DNA of 47,576 nucleotides from an uncultured Acetatifactor sp. (GCA_910586215.1 CAJUGH010000031.1:1-47576); one strand, 5' to 3'. Positions 24,799-33,518 are shown, numbered from the stretch's first letter. The notes: a model not told the origin generated them from the letters alone. Numbers and translations: made by a program.

Positions 24799-25974
24799 AT
24801 GTATATATTGGGCGGTGTCATGAAGACCATGACTGGAGAGGACATCCAGGACGGCTGCATTCACATTGCGGATGGCAAAATAACACAGATCGGAAGGCGG
24901 GATGAAGTGACAGTTCATCCCGCGCCTCATGAACAGGTTATAGAGATAAGGGATGGTGTGATCATGCCTGGCATCCTGGAGGCCCACTGCCACCTGGGGA
25001 TCACGGAGGAAAAAAAGGGCATGGAGGGGGATGACTGCAATGAGACAGTGGATCCGGTCACCCCATACCTGCGGGCCATAGATGCCATCAATACCATGGA
25101 TGCGGCTTTTGACGATGCTGTGCGTGCCGGCATCACCGGTGCCATGGTGGGACCGGGCAGTTCTAATGTGGTAGGAGGCCAGTTTGCGTTCCTGAAGACA
25201 AAGGGCCGCCGGGTGGATGACCTGGTGGTGAAGGCTCCGGCAGCCATGAAAGTGGCCTTCGGGGAGAATCCCAAGGTAAATTATTCCGGACAGGGGAAAA
25301 GTCCCTCTACCAGGATGGCCATAGCAGGCCTGCTGCGGCAGGAACTGGACAGGGCAGTACAGTATGCCCGCAAAAAGGAGGCAGCCCGGGCAGAGGGGGA
25401 GACTTTCGAAGAAGATTTTACCCTGGAATGCTGGCTTCCCGTACTGCGCGGGGAGATTCCACTGAAAGCCCATGTACACAGGGCTGACGATATCTTTACG
25501 GCTGTGCGCATTGCAAAGGAATATCATTTGAAGATGACCCTGGATCACTGTTCCGAGGGCCATCTGATAGCAGAAGAACTGGCACAAGAAGGGTTCCCTG
25601 CCATTGTGGGTCCGGATCTGGCCAGCCGCAATAAGATTGAAGTTCAGAATATGGCCTTCAAGACCGTGGGCATCCTGAACCGGGCAGGGGTAACGACAGC
25701 CATTACCACAGATCACCCGGTGTCCCTGATACAGTCCCTGCCCCTGTGTGCGGGACTTGCAGTGAAGGCAGGACTTCCCCTGGAGGAAGGCTACCGCGCC
25801 ATCACCCTGTACCCTGCCAGGATCTGCCAGGTGGAGGACCGCCTGGGAAGTCTGGAAGTGGGAAAGGATGCAGACATTGCTATCTTTACCGGCAATCCCA
25901 TGGAAGTCTTCACGGAGACCCTCTATACCATCATTGACGGGAAGGTGGTATATGACAGGGCAGAAAAACCTTGA
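24799..25974 (+). CDS. amidohydrolase-family metal-dependent hydrolase
   Basis: The 391-residue protein has the amidohydrolase layout: an N-terminal beta strip, HCH in PGILEAHCHLGI for the first metal site, HVHRADD and DHCSEGH for later histidines, and TDHPVSL for the final aspartate, closing with the standard GKDADIAIFTGNPME strip. It resembles imidazolonepropionase-like cytosolic amidohydrolases that are widespread and poorly characterised in Clostridia. The substrate cannot be deduced. The ribosome binding site is weak (GGGGG). It stands between terminator-like and repeat elements and is probably a single-gene unit. Confidence 0.85.
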   Translation: MYILGGVMKTMTGEDIQDGCIHIADGKITQIGRRDEVTVHPAPHEQVIEIRDGVIMPGILEAHCHLGITEEKKGMEGDDCNETVDPVTPYLRAIDAINTMDAAFDDAVRAGITGAMVGPGSSNVVGGQFAFLKTKGRRVDDLVVKAPAAMKVAFGENPKVNYSGQGKSPSTRMAIAGLLRQELDRAVQYARKKEAARAEGETFEEDFTLECWLPVLRGEIPLKAHVHRADDIFTAVRIAKEYHLKMTLDHCSEGHLIAEELAQEGFPAIVGPDLASRNKIEVQNMAFKTVGILNRAGVTTAITTDHPVSLIQSLPLCAGLAVKAGLPLEEGYRAITLYPARICQVEDRLGSLEVGKDADIAIFTGNPMEVFTETLYTIIDGKVVYDRAEKP

Positions 25975-25990
25975 AAACAGCATGAGGAAA

Positions 25991-26063
25991 AAGTAACATT
26001 ACTTTTTCACGGGGTGCATCATGTTGCTTTGAACGGCAGAGCCGTGAAAAGGAACAAAGTAAC
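25991..26063 (+). repeat. family 2 structured repeat, internally deleted (copy P)
   Basis: The outer parts match the copy at 44717: ACTTTTTCACGGGGTG, then GCATCATGTTGCTTTGAACG, then CCGTGAAAAGG. The central block of about 85 nt with its hairpins is absent, as if deleted between short GTG repeats. CTTTTTCACGG can still pair with CCGTGAAAAGG. It lies between the amidohydrolase and the ddl promoter. Confidence 0.65.
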
Positions 26064-26095
26064 CTTGTGTGAATGTTGGAATCCTGCAAATTTCA

Positions 26096-26123
26096 TTGCT
26101 TTCTGGTAGAAACATGATAAAAT
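26096..26123 (+). promoter_or_regulatory. likely promoter of ddl
   Basis: TTGCTT (26096-26101) and TAAAAT (26118-26123) are separated by 16 bases, about 80 bp upstream of the Ddl start codon. Confidence 0.5.
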
Positions 26124-26203
26124 GATACATGATGGAGTGTGCATCAAAATATGTATCAATAAGAAAGTGTGCATGTGAGAAAAGCAGAGAGGAATTTGCA
26201 GGG

Positions 26204-27235
26204 ATGAAAGTAGTGGTATTGGCCGGCGGAATCAGCACAGAGCGGGATGTGTCGCTGAGTTCCGGAAGTATGATTTACAGGGCTTTACAGAAAAAAGGGC
26301 ACCAGGCGGTGCTGCTGGATGTGTACCTGGGATATGAGGAAGACCCGGAAGGGATCTTTGACAGACAGACGGACTGGGCAGCCCAGATCGGTGCCGTCAG
26401 GGAAGAGAACCCGGACTTGGAGGCAGTAAAAGCCATGCGCCGGGACGGGGGCAGAAGCTTCTTCGGACCAAACGTGCTGACAATATGCCAGGCGGCGGAC
26501 TGCGTGTTCCTGGCACTTCATGGGGCCAAAGGGGAGGATGGCAAGGTGCAGGCCTGCCTGGAACTGCTGGGGATCCCCTACACCGGCACGGATTTTGTCA
26601 GTTCTGCCATGGCCATGGACAAAGGGATTACAAAGGATCTGTTCCGGGCCTATGGCATTCCAACCCCGGCGGGGATCCGCCTGGGGAAGGGGGAGACGGA
26701 AAGCACCAGGGTTCCTTTTCCCTGTATCGTGAAAGCCTGCTGTGGAGGGTCCAGTGTAGGGGTGTGCATTGCCCGCAGCCAGGAGGAATACCAGGCGGCC
26801 AAGGAGGAGGCTTTCCGTTACGATGGGGAAGTGGTCATCGAACAGTACATAGAAGGAAGGGAATTCTCCGTGGGAATCCTGGACGGGAAGGCTCTGCCTG
26901 TGATTGAGATTGCCCCCAAAGTGGGGTTCTATGATTACCGGAATAAATACCAGGCAGATGCCACGGTGGAGACCTGTCCCGCACAGCTGCCTAAGGAGAA
27001 GACACGGGAATTGCAGCAGGTAGCAGAGCAGGTTTTCCAGGTGCTGCGGATGAAGAGTTACGCCAGGATGGATTTCCGGATGGATGAAGAGGGACAGATC
27101 TACTGCCTGGAGGCCAACACCCTGCCAGGTATGACACCTACCTCCCTGCTGCCCCAGGAGGCGGCGGCTGTGGGTATGGATTTCCCGGAACTGTGCCAGC
27201 AGATCCTGCTGCAGGCAGTGGACAGAAAGGGGTGA
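26204..27235 (+). CDS. ddl: D-alanine--D-alanine ligase
   Basis: The 343-residue ATP-grasp enzyme joins two D-alanines for peptidoglycan. Visible marks are the N-terminal VLAGGISTERDVSLSSG, HGAKGEDGKVQACLELLGIPYTG, the ATP-grasp lysine in PCIVKACCGGSSVGV, and the metal-site ARMDFRMDEEGQIYCLEANTLPGMTPTSLLP. The segment GFYDYRNKYQ...CPA keeps the tyrosine-type loop of ordinary Ddl rather than the histidine variant of D-Ala-D-Lac ligases. The ATG at 26204 matches the normal family start; an in-frame extension to 26129 is not expected. murF follows after a 356-bp gap filled with tandem repeats. Confidence 0.93.
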   Translation: MKVVVLAGGISTERDVSLSSGSMIYRALQKKGHQAVLLDVYLGYEEDPEGIFDRQTDWAAQIGAVREENPDLEAVKAMRRDGGRSFFGPNVLTICQAADCVFLALHGAKGEDGKVQACLELLGIPYTGTDFVSSAMAMDKGITKDLFRAYGIPTPAGIRLGKGETESTRVPFPCIVKACCGGSSVGVCIARSQEEYQAAKEEAFRYDGEVVIEQYIEGREFSVGILDGKALPVIEIAPKVGFYDYRNKYQADATVETCPAQLPKEKTRELQQVAEQVFQVLRMKSYARMDFRMDEEGQIYCLEANTLPGMTPTSLLPQEAAAVGMDFPELCQQILLQAVDRKG

Positions 27236-27366
27236 CGCACCCCGGCACAGCTGAAGGACAGGGAACTTCCGTGCAGGCATTTTGGAAATGGCAGGGAATG
27301 GGCGAGGGGAAAGGGAGACAAGGAAGGAAAAATAAGACAGGGAGATAGGATAGGAAAAACAATCCA

Positions 27367-27475
27367 GGAAAGATAGGCCGGGAAAGACAGGCCAGGGGAA
27401 TAACACAGGAAAGATGGGCCGGGAAAGACAGGCCAGGGGAATAGCACAAGAAAGGCAGGCCGGGGGAATAACGCA
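27367..27475. repeat. 41-bp tandem repeat array between ddl and murF
   Basis: Two 41-bp units (27367-27407, 27408-27448) differ at three positions, and a shortened 27-bp third unit follows (27449-27475). Each unit contains GGAAAGA, GGCCGGGAAAGACAGG and CCAGGGGAATA text. The array lies in a 356-bp purine-rich gap (27236-27591) with no gene that I can support; the flanks look like degenerate versions of the same units. Confidence 0.85.
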
Positions 27476-27591
27476 AAAAGATAAGGCAAAAGAGGTAGGC
27501 CAGAAAAGATAAGCCAGGGAAGGGAAAAGCAGGGAAGAAGAGGGAAAGAGAGAGAAAGAAAGGAAAAAAGAAGGGAAAGAGGAAAAAAGCG

Positions 27592-29199
27592 ATGGATTCT
27601 GATAATCAGAAGAACATAGAGTCAATGGACTTAACTGTCCAGGAGATCGCCTCAGCCTGCGGAGGCAGGCTGGTACGGAAGGAAGATGGGGCAGGGGACA
27701 ACAGGGTCCGCAGTGTAGTCATTGACTCCCGGAAGGTGGAGGAGGGCAGTGTGTTTGTGGCTACCCTGGGGGAACGGGTGGACGGCCATTCCTTTATCGC
27801 TTCTGCCTATGCAAAGGGGGCGGTGCTGGCAGTGACCCAGAAGACACCGGAACAGGTAGCCGGGGAGACTGGCCAGGACACTTCCTGCTGGGGGGATTAC
27901 CTTCTGGTGGAGGACACCCTGGAGGCCCTGCGGGCTATGGCAGAATATTACAGACAGAAAGTGGGGATTCCGGTGGTGGGGATCACCGGCAGTGTGGGCA
28001 AGACTTCCACCAAGGAATGTATCGCCGGGGTGCTGGCAGAAAAATATACCGTATGGAAGACCGAGGGCAATTACAACAATACCATCGGGGTACCCCTCAC
28101 CCTGCTGGGGATCCGGCCCTGTCACCAGGTGGCTGTGGTGGAGATGGGCATCAGTGATTTTGGGGAGATGCACCTCCTAAGCAGGATGGCCAGGCCCAAT
28201 GTCTGTGTGATAACCAATATTGGCCAGAGCCACCTGGAGACCTTGGGGAGCAGGGAAGGGATCCTGCAGGCCAAGTCAGAGATCTTCGACTATATGGCGC
28301 CGGACGGGGAGATCTGCCTGAACGCGGAGGATGACATCCTCTGTACCCTGGAAGAGATCCGGGGCCGCAAGCCACATTTCTTCGGCCTGGGCAGGGTACC
28401 CTGGTCTATCACGGAAGCCAGCCATACGGCAGGTTTTAAGAAGCTGATCCGGGATCCATTCCAGCCAAAGGAAGACCCGCCTGTGGATACCAGCCCTATT
28501 CAGGAGGTATCTGCCCTGGACATCGTGCACCGTGGCCTTAAGGGCAGTGATGCCACCTTGTATATTCTCCGGGATGGGAAGATGACGAGATTTCCAGTGC
28601 ATATGCCGCTGCCTGGCCGCCATATGGTCTTAAATGCAGCTGCCGCCGCCTGCGTGGCCACGCTGTTCCAGGTGACACCGGAACAGATCCAGGAAGGTAT
28701 CCGCAAATTGACAGCCGTGGACGGACGCAGCCATATCATTAAACTGGATAATTTCACGATCATTGATGATTGTTACAATGCAAATCCTGCGTCCATGAAG
28801 GTCGGCCTGGACATATTGGCCCAGGAGGAGGCGCCTACCAGACGCACCGCCATTCTGGGGGATATGTTTGAACTGGGAGAGGACTCCGTAAGGCTTCATG
28901 AGGAAGTGGCAGAGTATGCAGTGGAAACAGGTATAGAGCACATAATCTTCGTGGGAGAACAGGCCAGACACATGTTCCGCGCGGCCGACAGGAAAATCGG
29001 GATCGGCAGAAGGGGAGAACTGGTGCAGCATATTTATCAATACCCCACCGTGGAGGACTGTATCGAAGACCTGGCAGTGGATGCAGAGTACTTTTTCCAG
29101 AAGGGCTGTACGATTCTGCTGAAGGCTTCCCACGGAATGGAATTTACCAAGATTCTGGATTTCCTAAAGAGTATACCGGCGTTGCCTGAATTCCGATGA
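27592..29199 (+). CDS. murF: UDP-N-acetylmuramoyl-tripeptide--D-alanyl-D-alanine ligase
   Basis: The protein of 535 residues catalyses addition of D-Ala-D-Ala to the muramyl tripeptide in the cytoplasm. It has the Mur ligase P-loop GITGSVGKTSTKE near residue 130, the KTEGNYNNTIGVPLTLL motif typical of MurF, VEMGISDFGEMHLLS, TNIGQSHLETLGSREGI, and the C-terminal domain with YNANPASMKVGLDIL. The usual length is about 450-460. The excess includes an insertion of about 35 residues at roughly 28410-28510 (PFQPKEDPPVDTSPIQEV region) and a longer N-terminus. GAGGAAA precedes the ATG. It uses the Ddl product, so the adjacency is functional. Confidence 0.93.
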   Translation: MDSDNQKNIESMDLTVQEIASACGGRLVRKEDGAGDNRVRSVVIDSRKVEEGSVFVATLGERVDGHSFIASAYAKGAVLAVTQKTPEQVAGETGQDTSCWGDYLLVEDTLEALRAMAEYYRQKVGIPVVGITGSVGKTSTKECIAGVLAEKYTVWKTEGNYNNTIGVPLTLLGIRPCHQVAVVEMGISDFGEMHLLSRMARPNVCVITNIGQSHLETLGSREGILQAKSEIFDYMAPDGEICLNAEDDILCTLEEIRGRKPHFFGLGRVPWSITEASHTAGFKKLIRDPFQPKEDPPVDTSPIQEVSALDIVHRGLKGSDATLYILRDGKMTRFPVHMPLPGRHMVLNAAAAACVATLFQVTPEQIQEGIRKLTAVDGRSHIIKLDNFTIIDDCYNANPASMKVGLDILAQEEAPTRRTAILGDMFELGEDSVRLHEEVAEYAVETGIEHIIFVGEQARHMFRAADRKIGIGRRGELVQHIYQYPTVEDCIEDLAVDAEYFFQKGCTILLKASHGMEFTKILDFLKSIPALPEFR

Positions 29200-29212
29200 A
29201 GATTACTACTCG

Positions 29213-29265
29213 CCCCTTGACTGTCTGGATAGTCGGAACGGACGGTAGAACGGGGATTGTTTTTT
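29213..29265 (+). terminator. probable terminator of murF
   Basis: CCCCTT (29213-29218) pairs with AACGGGG (29249-29255) with one bulged base, enclosing further complementary GAC/GTC text, and is followed by TTGTTTTTT. It lies just past the murF stop. Confidence 0.55.
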
Positions 29266-29285
29266 GTAATTGTGTATGGTATCAT
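29257..29285 (+). promoter_or_regulatory. likely promoter of the membrane protein at 29339
   Basis: TTGTTT (29257-29262) and TATCAT (29280-29285) are separated by 17 bases. The -35 box overlaps the T tail of the preceding terminator. Confidence 0.4.
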
Positions 29286-29338
29286 TTTCTTCAATATAAA
29301 GTAAAGGCCACGGATTAGTGGTATTGGAGGAGAAAATA

Positions 29339-30268
29339 ATGGGGAGGAAGACAAATAAGTTACTATATGTGATTTTCGGCATTCTTGCTGCTTTGTTCCT
29401 GGCGCTGGTTCCATTCGCGGCGGCGCGGAGGGAGGCTTTTCTGGCGGAGGGGGATCTGATACTGGCGGATTTCTCCATCACTATGGGGATCATAGGGGCA
29501 ATTGGCTGTCTCATATTTGTGGGAATCATAGTACTGCTTTTGGTAAGGGACAGGAAAATAGGTAGGAGGCAGAAGCTCTTTCTGCAGGAGCTGGAAAAGA
29601 CGCCGCTGTTTGGCCGTTGGCTCCTGGATGAGGAGAAACAGCTGAAGAAAAAGCTGCATATGCCCCGCCTGCTGGTGGGCGTATTAACGGTTCCCATGAT
29701 CGGAAACATGGTACTGATGCTGATCCTGATCTTGGACGAAACCGGCGGCAGGTATCTGTTTCAGGTGGTGACCTTTCTGTTTTGTCTCTTTGTGGTCTGC
29801 TTTGTGTGGTGGCTTACGGACTACTGGAAACAGTTTTTCTGTCCGCTGATGCGTTCCGTGTCAGGACAGCTGCCCACGCCTATGGAGAAAGAGGAATTTG
29901 CGGGGCAGATTTTGAAGGATGGTACGGGCACGTTCCAATATGAGGGAGGTCCCCGGTCTGCGGCGTCCACAGCCTGGGTGACGGAGGGCTATTCTTATTT
30001 TCGCCAGTTCCGGAAGTGCCGAATCATAAGGAACCGTGACATTGGCCGGGTGGTTTTGAGAAAAGACTTGTATGCAATGGGACTGCGTGTTCATTTTAGG
30101 GTCTGCTTTTTCATGGAAGCATACATAAACGGTACGGATCAAGATGTCTGGCGCGGGTATTTCCACAGACAGGATGAGATGTACCAAGCCCTGGATGTCT
30201 TGAAGAAAGGTGGAATACCGGAGGATACCGTGGAAGACAGGGTGACGCAGAACCATTGGAAACAGTAA
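29339..30268 (+). CDS. hypothetical membrane protein with four helices
   Basis: The 309-residue protein has two transmembrane helices in its first 75 residues, a basic cytoplasmic loop, two further helices at about 113-165, and a soluble C-terminal domain of about 140 residues. I recognise no domain. The C-terminal part has mixed aromatic and basic content with YSYFRQFRKCRIIRNRDIGRVVLRKD, which looks like a folded PH-like or beta-rich domain but cannot be assigned. The ATG at 29339 is chosen for its GGAGGAG. It is followed by a 380-bp gap and the VanR-like gene and seems to be a single-gene unit. Confidence 0.7.
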   Translation: MGRKTNKLLYVIFGILAALFLALVPFAAARREAFLAEGDLILADFSITMGIIGAIGCLIFVGIIVLLLVRDRKIGRRQKLFLQELEKTPLFGRWLLDEEKQLKKKLHMPRLLVGVLTVPMIGNMVLMLILILDETGGRYLFQVVTFLFCLFVVCFVWWLTDYWKQFFCPLMRSVSGQLPTPMEKEEFAGQILKDGTGTFQYEGGPRSAASTAWVTEGYSYFRQFRKCRIIRNRDIGRVVLRKDLYAMGLRVHFRVCFFMEAYINGTDQDVWRGYFHRQDEMYQALDVLKKGGIPEDTVEDRVTQNHWKQ

Positions 30269-30435
30269 TGGATAATATTTTTGTCGACAAAAAGGACAAA
30301 AGATTTACTCTGTCTGGATCCTGCATGCCTTCAGTGCCCCGCTGAAGCATTCCCGCCCTGGTGATGACAGCCTGCGGATGTTCCGCTTGCAAGCTGCCCC
30401 CCCGGAAATGGTACAATAGATAAAAACAGGGAAAG

Positions 30436-30479
30436 CTTAAGGAAAACTTAACTTTCAGGGTGTATGGCCATGGTAAAAT
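30436..30479 (+). promoter_or_regulatory. promoter of the VanR/VanS-like pair with OmpR-type direct repeats
   Basis: Two CTTAA half-sites (30436-30440, 30447-30451) are spaced by 11 bp, one helical turn, in a TTAAG/CTTAAC context. A TAAAAT -10 box follows at 30474-30479. Direct repeats of this kind just upstream of a weak -35 region fit autoregulation by the response regulator. Upstream in the same 380-bp gap is a 16-bp palindrome TTTTTGTCGACAAAAA at 30278-30293. Confidence 0.5.
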
Positions 30480-30539
30480 GATTGAATAGGAAGATACGGT
30501 TTCCACCTCTGTTTCTGCATGTGCGGAAGGAAGGGATAC

Positions 30540-30623
30540 ATGGAAATGGGGTCATTATTCGAGGGAATCAAGAGACAATTTCCGGCCTGGAAACCATCTG
30601 GCAGAATATCCCGGTATCCGTAG
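30540..30623 (+). CDS. possible 27-residue leader peptide
   Basis: An ATG preceded by GGAAGGAAGGG opens a 27-codon frame in the leader of the response regulator gene and ends 25 bp before it. The peptide begins MEMGSLFEGIKRQFPAWKPS and is basic and partly amphipathic. It could be a small protein or a leader that tunes translation. There is no family match, and coding status is unproven. Confidence 0.25.
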   Translation: MEMGSLFEGIKRQFPAWKPSGRISRYP

Positions 30624-30648
30624 GCCCGGGCAACAGGGGAGTATCAAA

Positions 30649-31350
30649 ATGAGGGAAAAGATTCTGGTGGTGGACGATGAGAAAGAGATTGCGGATCTGG
30701 TGGCGCTGTACCTGGAAAATGAAGGTTTCCAGGTATATAAATGTTACAGCGGCCCGGATGCCATCAAATGTATCAGCCAGGAACGGCTGGACCTGGCCAT
30801 TCTGGATATTATGCTGCCGGGAATCAGCGGCCTGGAGATCTGCAGGAAGATCCGGGAGAGCCATACCTTTCCGGTGATTATGCTCACAGCCAAGGGAGAG
30901 GAAATGGACAAGATTACCGGACTGACCCTGGGGGCAGACGACTATATGACCAAACCCTTCCTGCCTCTGGAACTGGTGGCCAGGGTGAAGGCCCAACTCC
31001 GCCGATACAAACGGTACAACACTGGCGGGGAGAGGCCGGGCGAGGAGGATGTTGTCACTGTGTCCGGACTGACCCTGAACAGCAGGACCCACGAATGCTT
31101 TCTCAATGAAAGACTGCTGTCTTTGACCCCTACGGAATTCTCCATTCTCAAGATCCTTTGCTCCAGAAGGGGAGAAGTGGTCAGCGCGGAGGAACTGTTC
31201 CATCTGATCTGGGAAGATGAATACTACACCAAGAACAACAATACCATCACCGTGCACATCCGCCATCTTAGGGAGAAAATGGGCGATTCTTTCGAGAATC
31301 CCAAGTACATTAAGACAGTCTGGGGGTGTGGATACAAAATTGAAGGCTAA
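30649..31350 (+). CDS. OmpR-family response regulator, VanR-like
   Basis: The 233-residue protein has a receiver domain (ILVVDDEKEIADLVALYLENEGF, phosphoacceptor in LAILDIMLPGISG, lysine in DYMTKPF) and an OmpR-type winged helix with LTPTEFSILKILCSRRGEVVSAEELFHLIWEDEYYTKNNNTITVHIRHLREKMGD. The helix order and spacing resemble VanR-class regulators. The following kinase gene overlaps its end. Nearby ddl and murF invite the idea that it responds to cell-wall stress, but no vanHAX-type genes are present, so this is not evidence of resistance. AGGGGAG lies upstream of the ATG. Confidence 0.92.
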   Translation: MREKILVVDDEKEIADLVALYLENEGFQVYKCYSGPDAIKCISQERLDLAILDIMLPGISGLEICRKIRESHTFPVIMLTAKGEEMDKITGLTLGADDYMTKPFLPLELVARVKAQLRRYKRYNTGGERPGEEDVVTVSGLTLNSRTHECFLNERLLSLTPTEFSILKILCSRRGEVVSAEELFHLIWEDEYYTKNNNTITVHIRHLREKMGDSFENPKYIKTVWGCGYKIEG

Positions 31351-32683
31351 AATATCCCGGTGGAAAAAGTGGAGTATCACCCTCCTGCTGGTGGTGGCAG
31401 GGTTTTTCCTATGCAGGATCCTGTATACGCTGCTGGATGACATTTTTAATGGGGCTGTGGTGGACTGGTTTGAGGAGAATTATATCATCCACGAATGGAT
31501 TGACAAGGAAGGAATGGAATGGGATGGTTATTACAAGAGAACCATTGACTGGCCCAGGCTGAAACGGCTGCTGTTCTGGACCTTTGCAGTGTGCACTATT
31601 ACATGGATCCTGGTGGCCAGGGGAATCTTTCTGGCATTTTCGGCCAGACAGAAAGAAGCGGTGATCCATGCAGCCGGACAGATGATCCGGGACTATATGA
31701 ACCAGAACAGGGAGGCAGCGGAAATATTTCCCGTGGATTATGCGGAGATTTCCATGCAGATCACGGAGATCAAGGCCACCATGCAGCAGCATGAACAGAC
31801 CCTGCGCACGGAAGCGGCCCGGAAAAACGATCTGATCACTTACCTGGCCCATGATCTGAAGACACCGCTGACCTCTGTGATCGGATACTTAAGCCTGCTG
31901 GAGGAAGTGCCAGACATGCCCTCTAAGCAGAAGGCAAAATATGTCCATATCACATTGGACAAGGCCCTGCGCCTGGAGCGTCTGATCAATGAATTCTTCG
32001 AGATTACCAGATATAACCTACAGCAGATTATCCTGGAGAAGGAGCAGGTGAATCTGGCCTTTCTCCTGGTGCAGCTGGTGGATGAGTTTTATCCGATCCT
32101 AAGTGCCCATGGGAATACGGTGTTGCTGGAGACGGAAACAGTTTCTCCGGGGACAGAAGAGCCTGCCCGGGAGACAGAAGAGACTTCTGTGTCCTGCAAA
32201 GAGAAGGCAGAACCTTCTGGAAACACAGAGGACAGGGAGGACAGTTCTGTCAGAAAACAGCAGGATGGCAGAACGGTGCTCCACAGGGAATCTGCTGGCA
32301 TGGGACAGGAGACAGGGGACGGGGAACAGAAAGACAGCCTCCTCATCTATGGGGATGGGGAGAAGTTGGCGCGGGTGTTTAACAATATCTTGAAAAATGC
32401 AGTGGCTTACAGCTATGCAGGCACCCAGATTCGCATCTGGTGTGAGCGGACGGGAGACTCCGTCAATATCTATTTCCAGAACCAGGGGAAGACCATCCCG
32501 GCCCATAAGCTGGATGCCATCTTCGAGAAATTCTTCCGCCTGGAGGATGCCAGGAGTTCCAATACCGGCGGGGCAGGCCTGGGACTCGCCATCGCCAGGG
32601 AGATTGTGAATATGCATGGGGGCGCCATCACGGCTACCAGCCAGGATGAGGTGACCCGGTTCCAGGTGACGCTGCCAGCGTGA
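31328..32683 (+). CDS. VanS-like sensor histidine kinase
   Basis: The protein of about 451 residues has two N-terminal transmembrane helices around a short extracellular loop (VDWFEENYIIHEWIDKEG). HisKA follows with YLAHDLKTPLTSVIGYLSLL, and HATPase_c has RVFNNILKNAVAYS and GGAGLGLAIAREIV. A hydrophilic insertion of about 70 residues (32116-32337), rich in Glu, Thr and Ser, lies between the two catalytic domains, where the family normally has a short link. The start is uncertain: GTG at 31328 or TTG at 31340, both overlapping the regulator gene, so translation is coupled. An open extension further upstream is a shadow of the regulator gene. Confidence 0.9.
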   Translation: MDTKLKAKISRWKKWSITLLLVVAGFFLCRILYTLLDDIFNGAVVDWFEENYIIHEWIDKEGMEWDGYYKRTIDWPRLKRLLFWTFAVCTITWILVARGIFLAFSARQKEAVIHAAGQMIRDYMNQNREAAEIFPVDYAEISMQITEIKATMQQHEQTLRTEAARKNDLITYLAHDLKTPLTSVIGYLSLLEEVPDMPSKQKAKYVHITLDKALRLERLINEFFEITRYNLQQIILEKEQVNLAFLLVQLVDEFYPILSAHGNTVLLETETVSPGTEEPARETEETSVSCKEKAEPSGNTEDREDSSVRKQQDGRTVLHRESAGMGQETGDGEQKDSLLIYGDGEKLARVFNNILKNAVAYSYAGTQIRIWCERTGDSVNIYFQNQGKTIPAHKLDAIFEKFFRLEDARSSNTGGAGLGLAIAREIVNMHGGAITATSQDEVTRFQVTLPA

Positions 32684-32704
32684 TCCATCCTTACCCAGGC
32701 CGTT

Positions 32705-32725
32705 AGCGGTACCTGTAGTACCGCT
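32705..32725. terminator. hairpin between convergent kinase and plsC genes
   Basis: AGCGGTAC (32705-32712) and GTACCGCT (32718-32725) form a perfect 8-bp stem with a 5-nt loop. A T-rich GTATTTATA follows. It lies between two converging genes and may end both transcripts, though the T tract is weak. Confidence 0.45.
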
Positions 32726-32771
32726 GTATTTATAGTAGCAGATGTATCGGATGTAAGGGAAGAAGGCCAGG

Positions 32772-33518
32772 CTACTGACGGTCAGCATCCTGTTCCCGCA
32801 ACTGGAAATACCGTTCCGAGATCAGGCCGCTCACATAACTGCCCATTTTTTTCCGGTCTGCCCGGTCCATCTGGTCCATGTAAACAGGCTCCAGGAACTC
32901 GATGGTGACAGTCTCCTTTTTGATCCGGGGCAGATGGTCTTCGAATACCCCGGCAGAATTGACGATCACCATGGGAACAACAGGAATACCGCCTTTTTCG
33001 GCTATCTTGAAACTTCCCTCATGGAAGGGAAGGAAAGTGTCATTCACCTTATTGCGGGTGCCCTCCGGGAAGATACAGAGGGATATGCCGTTCTTAGCCT
33101 TTTCCACCCCGGTGAGGATGGTCTTAAGCCCTTCCTTGATATTGTCCCTGTCCAGGAAGAGACAGTGGATGTTCTTCATCCAGATGTTCAGAAGGGGCCA
33201 TTTGAGCATCTCCTTTTTAGCCACATAGCCCGTGACACCGGGGAACAGGTTCAAGGTGAGTACAATGTCAAAATAGCTGCGGTGGTTAGCCACATAGAGC
33301 ACGGCGCTGTCCCTGGGGATGCGCTCCTGGCCCCGTACTACCACTTTAGTGCCGGAGAGAAAGGTGACACACCGAAAGCCCCAGCTTACGATGGCCTTGG
33401 AGCTTCTGTCCTTAAGTCCGGGATTCCGTTTCCCGATGATCCATTCCACCACCATGACGGGAATGGTGAGAACCAGGAATAAAACCACGTAGATCACTAC
33501 TAAAATAAATCGAATCAT
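32772..33518 (-). CDS. plsC: 1-acyl-sn-glycerol-3-phosphate acyltransferase
   Basis: The 248-residue membrane-bound enzyme adds the second acyl chain in phosphatidic acid synthesis. It has an N-terminal hydrophobic helix (MIRFILVVIYVVLFLVLTIP), the catalytic NHRSYFD (HX4D), the middle motif FLDRDN, and FPEGTRN for glycerol-phosphate binding, then IPVVPMVI. The start at 33518 is chosen because AGGAG precedes that ATG; an open extension to 33590 lacks such a site. The gene stands alone, convergent with the VanS-like kinase. Confidence 0.92.
   Translation of the reverse strand: MIRFILVVIYVVLFLVLTIPVMVVEWIIGKRNPGLKDRSSKAIVSWGFRCVTFLSGTKVVVRGQERIPRDSAVLYVANHRSYFDIVLTLNLFPGVTGYVAKKEMLKWPLLNIWMKNIHCLFLDRDNIKEGLKTILTGVEKAKNGISLCIFPEGTRNKVNDTFLPFHEGSFKIAEKGGIPVVPMVIVNSAGVFEDHLPRIKKETVTIEFLEPVYMDQMDRADRKKMGSYVSGLISERYFQLREQDADRQ

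Noticed and set aside
26285..27625. 446-codon minus-strand frame across ddl and the tandem array
   Set aside because: The translation is dominated by Pro/Ser/Phe/Cys repeats produced by the purine-rich array and by antisense of ddl.
26204..32683. glycopeptide-resistance (van) cluster
   Set aside because: A VanR/VanS-like pair and a D-Ala ligase are present, but the ligase has the ordinary Ddl loop and there is no vanH, vanX or vanY gene.
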